A stretch of DNA of 32,500 nt from Chrysomallon squamiferum (taxonomy: Eukaryota; Mollusca; Gastropoda; Neomphalida; Peltospiridae). Of the stretch, positions 10,030 to 32,500 are shown piece after piece. The stretch lies in assembly GCA_012295275.1 (NCBI GenBank), contig CM022677.1, forward strand, positions 9,578,304 to 9,610,803, read 5' to 3'. The position numbers and the translations under genes are program-made. The number at the start of each line of letters is the position of its first letter. The stretch's first letter is position 1. The notes beneath the pieces were generated by a model. The model ran no database searches, was not told the DNA's origin, and saw nothing but the letters and a program-made list of their open reading frames with translations.

Positions 10030-10610
10030 TCATAGCATCACTGACATCACACTGAACATAAGAATCAGTGACATCGAAGATGACTTGGAAATTTACGGCT
10101 GCTCGTGGTACATGTAGCGGCAGCGGCATCAGTAGTAGCTGCTGTAGCTGCTGTAGCGTTAAGGTAAAGAAAATATGACTGTATCTGATTTTAACACGAG
10201 TCGCTGTAACGATAAATAAACGAAGATTGATTGCGATGTGAAACCTTTCTGAGATGACAGCTCAGAGTTCATCACATTCACTAAGATTGGCTGTTGAACT
10301 TTCTCTCTCCCTCGTGACGGAGCTGAAATCAAACGGCGGAATTTACTACGAGCACTACGGGGACACTTCGTTGAAATTCGTTTATCTCCGCCTGGCTGCT
10401 CTCCACTGCTGAACTGGTGAAGATTGCAGCTGGATGCGTGTGTGGCGCGAACAAACTGGAAGGCAGTTTTAACAGCAGAGCAGTTTCTTCACAGACACAG
10501 ACACACAGACAGACTGAAAGCTCTCGGAGTGTTCGCAATAATGAAATTAGAAAATATGGATTATTATGAAAGTTAATTTTGATGTGACGTTTGCACGTTT
10601 CACGTTAAAA
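10030..10610. other. GC-richer unassigned patch with a good splice donor
   Basis: A stretch of higher complexity and GC than its surroundings ends at a good donor (AAAAA|GTAAGTAT, GT at 10609). No long coding frame is visible. It could be a non-coding 5' exon of the downstream receptor gene or conserved regulatory DNA; the sequence alone cannot decide. Confidence 0.25.
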
Positions 10611-10744
10611 AGTAAGTATCTTAATTTTAAAATTTATTATTACAATTATGTTGTTGCTGTTGTTGTTGATATTTGTATTACAGTTATTGTTATTATTGTC
10701 ATATATGTTTCTTTAATAATACCATGAACAATTTCAACAACAGT

Positions 10745-10855
10745 TTACTACTACTACTACCTCTACTGCTACTACTATTACTACTAGTACTACTACTACA
10801 ACTAATACTAATAATGATGATGATAATAATAACATAATAATTAATAATAATAACC

Positions 10856-10902
<47 letters not shown>

Positions 10903-10970
10903 CAGAAATAAACTGAAACAAGAAACAATAAAATTAAAAATTAATAGAAAAAAAAAAAAAAAAAAAAAAA
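10745..10970. repeat. (CTA)n, (TAA)n and poly(A) cluster
   Basis: In turn: an ACT/CTA triplet run, an imperfect then pure TAA run, and an A tract of about 20 bases at 10950-10970. Confidence 0.9.
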
Positions 10971-11214
10971 TGTTAAGGTATCTGATTCTCCAAGACAGAA
11001 AATAAAATAGTAGAGAAATGTTAATAAAGTTTAATATTAAATCTCAGTTCTGGTTGCAAAATAATGACAGCTTGTTCCGTGTGCCTGGATGAAGTTAATG
11101 GACGTCTGATATGAATATACATATTTATAAACAACAGTTTGATCAATCGATACACGAGTTCGGTGTGAGCAGAACCTCAGAAACACGTAATACAATAACA
11201 GCTGTACATTTGTG

Positions 11215-11318
11215 TCGTTGTCGTTGTTGGTGGCGGTGTTTATTCTGTTATTATTATTGTTGTTGTTTTTGTTGTTGTTGTTTTTGTATCCTTATTATCT
11301 TTATTATTGTTATTATTG

Positions 11319-11349
<31 letters not shown>

Positions 11350-11385
11350 AACTATTACTATTTATTGTTGTTGTTGTTATTATAA
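11215..11385 (+). repeat. (GTT)n/(ATT)n microsatellite
   Basis: Interspersed GTT and ATT triplets with a pure ATT core at about 11320-11350. Confidence 0.9.
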
Positions 11386-11501
11386 GATGAGAAGGAAAGA
11401 AGTGTGAATTAATATTAAAATTTAATTTAATGGTTTTGAATTTTATTCTTAAAAATTATAATTTTATCTCTGTCTTGTCTAATAACAAACTTTTTATGCT
11501 G

Positions 11502-11506
<5 letters not shown>

Positions 11507-11584
<78 letters not shown>
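11507..11584 (+). repeat. (CT)n microsatellite
   Basis: About 78 bp of pure CT. The 11590-12960 stretch that follows is AT-rich, with several CGATTATCGTG-like words (11799, 11928, 11970) and a 9-bp hairpin at 12033-12055, but no recognisable gene. Confidence 0.95.
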
Positions 11585-11586
<2 letters not shown>

Positions 11587-12974
11587 TACACCCTCACTGT
11601 CCGACCATCTTACTGCAAAAATCTGTTTGAGATAAGAAAACTTCAGACGCCAGTTAGTCTTGTTAATTGACTTTATTATCCGACTTTTATTCAGTCTGTT
11701 GAATCAGTGATAAATCAAATAACATTAGGTAAATTGAGTTGCAATTACTTTATAATCTTCTTTAAGATACGACAAATATCGAACGATTAATCGTTTAATC
11801 GATTATCGTGTTGACAAGATTCATTACAAAGTAATCAATTACTGAATTGTCTTGAAATAAAAAATAGTCGATAACCGCACTAAGTTCATTAAAAATAATA
11901 ACTCAACTGATAAATTTCGATTATCATGCTGATTTAAATAAAATACCTTTATATTTCATAAAATATAATCGATTATCGTGTTACAAGTGCATACTTAAAA
12001 GTAATTGATCACCATATTGACTGAATCGTTAAGACTCACTGATTACCAGTGAGTCGTGACGGATAGCCGAACTGACAGGACAGTTAACAGTAGTTGTGTG
12101 TGCAGTAACACATTTATCATCTGAAACGAGTTATAGAAACAGTAACAGAAAATAATTCATATAAAAAAAAATCATTACAACAAAAAAAGAAAACCAAAAT
12201 TGACCACGAAATATTGATTTTAGAAGAATTTAATAATTTAATAGAATTAAATTCAATTCAAGATCTTTAAAAATAAAATAATTATATTTGATCCAGTAAA
12301 TACATTTCATTTCAAATAAAGATTTTCTGTCAAGGTTTAATCAGTAGCTTTTGAAAAAAGATTTCTATTTAAAATTATACGTTTCTTCAGCAATATTTTA
12401 TTTTATAAATTGTTTGCGTGCTTGTGTTTGTTATAAATAACAAAGAAAAAAAAAAGTAAAACTGAGAATATTTTTTTAAAGAATAATTTATCATCACGGA
12501 ATCAGGAATGAAAGCAGAGAAAGCTTTTCTCTTCTTTTCTTCTTCTTTTCCCTCTTTTTATTAGAATATTTAAAAACTGCTAACTTGAACATATTGCTGT
12601 TTCTATAAAATATAGTTTAACGAATGCGTTTTTGAATATTTTTATTTTTAGAAATCTTAACAAATGTTTCATACATTTTTATGATATTATTTATTTATTT
12701 ATTATTTATTCTTTATCTTTTAATATCGTGGGTTGTTTCGTTCTTATTTCTTTTCTCTTTTTTTCTCTCTTTCTTCTGTGTGTGTGTGTTTGTTTAGTAG
12801 AAGAGAATAACAAAAAATATTAAATAAACATAACATATAATATCTTCTGTGTTATTTTATCTATCACTGTGCAGCTTATTTCAAACTATATTGTTGCAGA
12901 TCTCTGAGGATTCCAGTATAAAAAATAAAAATGCAAATGTTTATGAGTATGTCTAGTTTTTGTTATTTTCGCAG

Positions 12975-13019
12975 CTGTGTGACTTGGGTGACGTTGAAGA
13001 CGACGTGATCTCTGGATAG
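12975..13019 (+). other. Weak candidate terminal coding segment
   Basis: After a strong pyrimidine tract and acceptor (TTATTTTCGCAG), fifteen codons read LCDLGDVEDDVISG and stop. Composition changes from AT-rich to coding-like exactly at the acceptor. It is too short to identify. It could equally be a 5' UTR exon of the receptor gene that continues to the ATG at 13521. Confidence 0.2.
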
Positions 13020-13441
13020 TGTGACGTCTGAAGAAACGGAAGAGGGTTAACTGAGATAATGCATGAAGAAGCTTTTAGCACTGTCAGCGTTTTGTCAGAC
13101 TGTACCTTGACACAGAAGCCGCTTATTCATCTGATTCAAATCACAGCCGATGTCTGGAGTAAAATAAAAATAAAAACTTACCTCTAGTAGCGTGCGTGTT
13201 TGTATGCAGTCTCTGTTATATGAGTAAACTTGTTCACCTTGAAAAAAGTCTTTAGATTTAGAACAGCTTGCTTTGAGATATAACAAAAACATGTTTAGAA
13301 ATTCTGTTTAAAATGCTCTTTTAACATTTAGTTTGAGATTCTAGAATATAAATTAAGAAATCGTATATTGAATGTGATTTTGTTAATATGCTTGCTTTTG
13401 TTGCCTGAGATGCTGAGTTCCACGTACAACCACTGCTTCAG

Positions 13442-13448
13442 TATAAAA
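13442..13448 (+). promoter_or_regulatory. TATA-box candidate for the nAChR gene
   Basis: TATAAAA lies 79 nt upstream of the receptor ATG, which would put transcription start near 13472 with a short leader of about 50 nt. The word is common in AT-rich DNA, so the promoter call is an inference from position. Confidence 0.35.
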
Positions 13449-13520
13449 CAGCTTTGGTTATTTAACTGTTCAAGAAGACTGTAAGAAGACAGAAGAGTTG
13501 TTTGTGTGAAGACGTCAGTG

Positions 13521-28114
<14,594 letters not shown>

Positions 28115-28309
28115 TTGTTTTATGTGTTTTTTCAGTCTTCTTTATTGTTATGAAAGTTTGAGATGCAAGCTATCTAATTACAGGTTCTTGAATAGCGTAT
28201 TGAATTAATACCTGCTTTTAGCCAATAATTATGACATAGTGAAAAATAGCTGAAACTGGCAAAAACTCGACAGAATTTATATTTGTTTTGTAAATAATTT
28301 TTAATATAG

Positions 28310-28315
28310 AATAAA
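28310..28315 (+). terminator. Polyadenylation signal candidate for the nAChR gene
   Basis: The first AATAAA after the stop lies about 196 nt downstream and ahead of the (CT)n tract at 28402. Use is inferred. Confidence 0.4.
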
Positions 28316-28399
28316 ACTGTCAGTTCCTACTCGTTTTTGTTTTAAATTTAGTTTTTACTTCTGTTGTGTAGATGACAAGTACAATAGTTCTGATTACAT

Positions 28400-28401
<2 letters not shown>

Positions 28402-28484
<83 letters not shown>
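28402..28484 (+). repeat. (CT)n microsatellite in the nAChR 3' flank
   Basis: About 83 bp of pure CT followed by a short CA-rich stretch. Confidence 0.97.
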
Positions 28485-28488
<4 letters not shown>

Positions 28489-28649
28489 GTATAGTATTTC
28501 TCATCACACACACACTCACACCAACACACACACACAGATATATATAATTATATATAACATAATCAATTATACAGAAATTATACAGAAATATACACAACCA
28601 AAAAATAAAGTTTAAGAATAACATTTATAAACGAATATTACACAAGTAA

Positions 28650-29220
28650 ATTAAGATGTAAGCTGTAGCCCATTGGTTAGAGCTCCATAATGATACATGC
28701 TATAGCACAGTTCTACGTCTTTTCTTTTCTAAGGAAGTGTAAAGCAACGGTTCCACCCCAGTTTTCAGAACCCCGTTTGTTAGAGAGTTGTGAGACAATG
28801 TAATTAGTTTGATTGGCTGGCCTCATATTGCTATAATGGGGTAGCCCAAAGAGCTTGGTTTTAAATAAATTCATTGTTTAATTGATGGTAACTCTTGTAT
28901 TGGAGTGAGAACATGTTAGTCAGCTGTGCATTTAATGTTTCAATATTAAAAAAATACAGTGCTGTGCTCTGGACTGTATTAACTTATTTTAACTGTATTT
29001 AACTGTAAATTCTGTTATGCGAACTTATAGTGCTGAGCTCTGGACAATGTAAATTATTTAATTATGCGTTATGTTATGCGGACTTATAGTTCTGTTATTT
29101 TTGTTGGGCCGTGCCTATTATTCACATAGGTAATGGACTAGAGATTGTCTGGTGTCTGACAAATTGGGTTCTGACTAATGGGGGGTAAGTAATAATTTCC
29201 AGTAAGTAATAATTGGCATG
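28650..29220. repeat. Unclassified interspersed repeat candidate
   Basis: It opens with a tRNA A-box-like word (TGTAGCCCATTGGTTAGAGC at about 28663) and contains an internal tandem duplication: 28959-29029 and 29029-29090 share GTGCTG-GCTCTGGA at the start and TTATGCG-ACTTATAG at the end. It lacks coding capacity. The family is not identified, and the extents are approximate. Confidence 0.4.
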
Positions 29221-29531
29221 TTGTATATGGCAATATCAGATTTATTTCTAATTATTTCTATTTACTAAATATACTGCAGACTGTGTTATTATACTTTTCA
29301 TTCTTCCCATTTTTACTTTTTAAATAAAGCCAATACTTGATAACTCAGACTTTCTAGATTTTTTAAACGAACCGAATTATCTAACGCTAAGGGAACAAAT
29401 AAGATTATTTTCAAACACAGAACTGTCTTTTATACAAATCCATATTACTAATCACGCTGTAAAGAACTAGTATATTATTATTAATTTACTTCTTTGTTAT
29501 TAATTATGTACCTACAAGACCCCGATAGATT

Positions 29532-29618
29532 GAATATTCTGATGACGTCAATCAGAAGACGGTTGTCAAGGAGCTGATTACAGTATGGAGACGTCAGAGA
29601 GAAACAGGTGTTTTCACC
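29532..29618 (+). pseudogene. Broken duplicate of part of nAChR exon 7
   Basis: The word GATGACGTCAATCAG and the following GTTGTCAAGGAGCTGATTAC match exon 7 at 27881-27936, in order, with a 9-nt in-frame gap between them. After about 20 missing bases, GACGTCAGAGAG and AGGTGTT match 27956-27975. The frame then shifts and reaches a TGA. There are no M3 or M4 sequences around it, so it cannot encode a receptor. It is either a local segmental duplication or the last trace of a second receptor gene. Confidence 0.8.
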
Positions 29619-29664
29619 TGAAATGTGTGCATGTGTGGTCGTTATATATTTGTTTATGTATAAT

Positions 29665-29835
29665 TTAATAATTAGTAGTAGTAGTACTAGCAATAGTAGT
29701 AGTAGTAGTAATTGTTGTTGTTGTTGTTGTTCTAATAATAGTTTTTATTAGTATTAATATTTCAATAATTTATATTATTATTATCATTATCATCCTCATT
29801 ATTATTATTATTATTAATATTATAAATTTCAATTA
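29665..29835 (+). repeat. (AGT)n, (GTT)n and (ATT)n cluster
   Basis: AGT, then GTT, then ATT triplet runs. No gene is seen between the exon fragment and 30200. Confidence 0.85.
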
Positions 29836-30124
29836 TATATAAACAGATATAATGAAAAGAAAGGCTACGTTCAGAAGATTTCACTGTTATCTGTCTTGAA
29901 GAGAAAACTACTGATGGGTTTACACAGAAACAAGACAGCTGAGATACGTGAAACTAGTCTGACATCCGCCACGTCACAAACGTTTGTTTGTTCACATGTA
30001 AGCTATCTTCGTCATCGAGATGTTTTAAATTATTTTCTCTTTCGCCGCTTGTACGTCTGTCTGTCCATCCCTCTTTTTCTACACATACAAACAAAATACA
30101 TTCAACACGTATATGTGTGTGTGT

Positions 30125-30240
30125 ATATAAATACATAGATATATAGATAGATAGATATATAGACATACAGACAGATAGATAGATAAATAGATAGATAAAT
30201 AGATAGACAGATAGATAGATAGATAGACATACACACATAC
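30125..30240 (+). repeat. (GATA)n-type tetranucleotide repeat
   Basis: TAGA/GATA units interspersed with CAGA and TATA. Confidence 0.9.
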
Positions 30241-30459
30241 ACAGAGTTTCCATTGCTTTATATTTTGCTAACGTATTTTAGAATCAATCGGTTCGTGACA
30301 TACACCATGAACAACACTGAGTGGGTGGTGGAGGGAGGGGGGAGATAGATTAGCACAGAAGACCGAATCGAATCGACTGATCTCAAAATGACAATGACCT
30401 GAAGCTTTCACCCGCCATCCTCTGTCCCTCATTTCCAGTAAATACTCTCAGTTTATTAT

Positions 30460-30473
30460 GTTCCCATGGCAAC
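30460..30473. promoter_or_regulatory. RFX X-box upstream of a candidate first exon
   Basis: GTTCCCATGGCAAC fits the X-box consensus completely. It lies 89 bp upstream of the ATG at 30562, a distance typical for RFX-controlled promoters. Confidence 0.4.
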
Positions 30474-30561
30474 GCCAGACGCCGCGAATGCGATGGTCAC
30501 TGCTAAATGAGAGAAACAAAATTTATTTATCTGTCCTAGAGTTAATAATGTTGTTATAAAA

Positions 30562-30662
30562 ATGTCCGCTTTTTGGCTTAGAAAAGAAACACGTGTTAGT
30601 TACATAACAGTAGTTGTCAACAGAGCCAAGAACTCAGCTTGTTCAGGTCAGCGCTTTGATAG
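30562..30662 (+). CDS. Candidate first coding exon of an unidentified gene
   Basis: An ATG in AAAATGTCC context opens 33 codons (MSAFWLRKETRVSYITVV, then VNRAKNSACSGQRFD) plus two bases. It ends exactly at a near-consensus donor, ATAG|GTGAGT. A perfect X-box lies just upstream. No similarity is recognised, and the next exon would be downstream, possibly beyond the window. The short length means chance is not excluded. Confidence 0.25.
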
Positions 30663-30768
30663 GTGAGTTTTTAGTTTATTTATAATTGTAGATATTTTTC
30701 ATACTAATCAGTAAATACAGATTTCTCTTTCACCATCTTCCTCTGTATGTATCTTGTGTAAATGTAAG

Positions 30769-30770
<2 letters not shown>

Positions 30771-30810
<40 letters not shown>

Positions 30811-30873
30811 CGTGTGTGAGCGTGTGTGTGCATGTGTCTGTGTCTATGTGTGTGTGTTTGTGTATGTGTGTGT
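30771..30873 (+). repeat. (GT)n microsatellite
   Basis: GT repeats with GAGC and CTGTCT interruptions. Confidence 0.95.
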
Positions 30874-31024
30874 AATTCTTTTCTAATTTATATGTTGCTG
30901 AGTAAAATTCTCTTACATAATAATCAATACTCAGACAAAACAAATCTCCTGTAATGATGTTCAGGCTCAACAGAAGAATTAGAGAGAACAAAGTCAACTG
31001 GGAGCCAAGAGATAAATAAAGTGA

Positions 31025-31130
<106 letters not shown>

Positions 31131-32239
31131 CATGTTCTAACAGTGTTTAAGTTTGCTTCAAATTAATAAATAACGTTACTGTGACGCATGACAAACTCTG
31201 TTAAGAGTTTTCAGTACAAAAGAAAACACAATGTAACATTAAATTAGCTTGTAAATCAATAAAGCTGGAAGGGTTTAAACAGAAGCTTAAGTTTTATTGT
31301 GTTATAACGAGTGTTGTAAATCTGACATAAAATACTAATAAATTAACTTAACTTGTAAATCAAAACGTCTGAAGGGTTAAACAGAAACTTTTGTTTTACT
31401 GTCTAAACAAATTTCCTCTTTCCCTTATCTAATTAATTATGCAGTTTAATGAGATCGTCTGTAAACAACTGTTTCTAATTAATGATGGTTACTACTCTTC
31501 ATTAATTCATAGAAAGACAGAAATACAAGACGTGAAAACAGGACATAACAATAGACCAACACAGTCTCTTAAAGATTTAATTTGATTTTGTTTGAAACAT
31601 ATATTAATTCTTCTAGTTCGGGAAAGGTAATGGAAAAAAAATATGTTGTTGTAATTTATGTCGTTGTTGTTATTATTATAATTATTTTTATTATTGCTGT
31701 TGTTGTTGTTGTTATTGTGGTCGTTGTTGTAGTACATATAAAGAATGACAAAAATAAAGAAAAATAATGTTTAAAAAAAGAAGCTAATCCCGCCTCGTGG
31801 ATTAGTTAATTATTCTTTTACTGTTTTATTTATTTATACAGTCTGTAATTTCAGTTAAATATTTATCTGTTTATAAAATTATAATCTGTTTTCATAAGAT
31901 CAAGAATTTTGAAATATATAATCCCAGTTTTGCATGATTTTGACTGATTGAATATTATTTTATTTATTTTATTTTATATTGTCTATTAATATTAATTTAT
32001 TATTATTAATTTTATTTTTAATTTAAAAAAGAATAAACTTTTAATTATATATCTTTTTTTTAATCTTTTATATAGTGTTTGTTTCACTAAATACTTCGCT
32101 TTTTTAAATCGATTAAAATGTATCAAATTGAGTCAAGTACAGAACACTATTGATCTGGTGTCAAATTGCGTGTTACACGTAAATGTTTTCTCGGTCGAAA
32201 TTTTATTTTTGTCGATATTCACTGTTTATTGATCGCCAG

Positions 32240-32500
32240 ATAAAACAAAGTCAGCTCCACCAGCGTTACCAGCCGCTCGTGTTTTACTGTGTCACGTGAC
32301 CGCCTCAGCAGCGACAGGTCGCGAGATCAAGTCTCACAAGAGGATAAAGAACTGTTTCTCAGGATATCTTGTCATTATTGTGATGAGAAGAAAAAACTGA
32401 AAATGTAAATAGTAAAAATAAGAATTACACACACACACACACACACATAACATAGACAAACAAGTGAATCATGTAGATGAAAACTGACTTGTAATAAAAC
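32240..32500. other. GC-richer patch at the right edge
   Basis: Higher-complexity sequence with the palindrome GTCACGTGAC at 32291-32300, then AT-rich DNA and a short (CA)n at 32426-32447. A 53-codon open stretch (32248-32408) has no start or clear acceptor and is not called as a gene. Confidence 0.3.

Noticed and set aside
10329-10538. 69-residue minus-strand ORF in a GC-richer patch
   Set aside because: Starts inside a short GT/CA-type repeat and has no motif or splice support.
29896-30138. 80-residue ORF downstream of the exon 7 duplicate
   Set aside because: No transmembrane or receptor similarity, and it runs into simple repeats.
32248-32408. 53-codon open stretch near the right edge
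   Set aside because: No ATG and no credible acceptor; probably the effect of locally higher GC.

Overview
The window is AT-rich, gene-poor eukaryotic DNA. It is crowded with long microsatellites ((GA)n, (CT)n, (CA)n, (ATT)n, (AGT)n), has sparse short exons with GT-AG introns, and carries worn-down transposons. The two recognisable genes and the repeat load suggest an invertebrate, most likely a mollusc. A cephalopod such as an octopus is my best guess from genome style, but the window alone does not prove it.

Layout, left to right, with both main genes on the + strand. (1) From the left edge to 1896 are the last four exons of a corticotropin-releasing-factor-binding protein gene (CRHBP/CRF-BP); the 5' part lies outside the window. 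(2) From about 2340 to 2990 is a minus-strand Tc1/mariner-type transposase relic. From 3335 to 4586 is a separate DNA-transposon relic with perfect 22-bp terminal inverted repeats and a PHD-like zinc-finger fragment, sitting in a (TA)n tract. (3) From about 4600 to 13440 is mostly simple repeat and unassigned DNA. It holds an inverted pair of 83-bp repeats (8138-8220 and 9850-9933), a candidate cysteine-rich terminal exon (7705-7824) and a few weaker exon-like patches. (4) From 13521 to 28114 is a complete seven-exon nicotinic acetylcholine receptor alpha-type subunit gene of 489 residues. Its 9.3-kb first intron contains three minisatellites and several microsatellites. (5) From 28115 to 32500 are the 3' flank, an unclassified repeat, a broken duplicate of part of the last receptor exon (about 29532-29618), and a candidate first coding exon of a further gene (30562-30662).

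The two firm genes both belong to signalling. CRHBP is a secreted buffer for CRF/urocortin-like peptides, and the nAChR subunit is a ligand-gated cation-channel subunit at the cell membrane. Nothing in the sequence shows that they work together; being adjacent and on the same strand is only a syntenic observation.

Points worth following up are the degenerate last-exon duplicate, three perfect matches to the RFX X-box consensus, three copies of the palindrome GTCACGTGAC, the layered minisatellites in intron 1, and the transposon that keeps intact ends around a fragment of transposase C-terminus.
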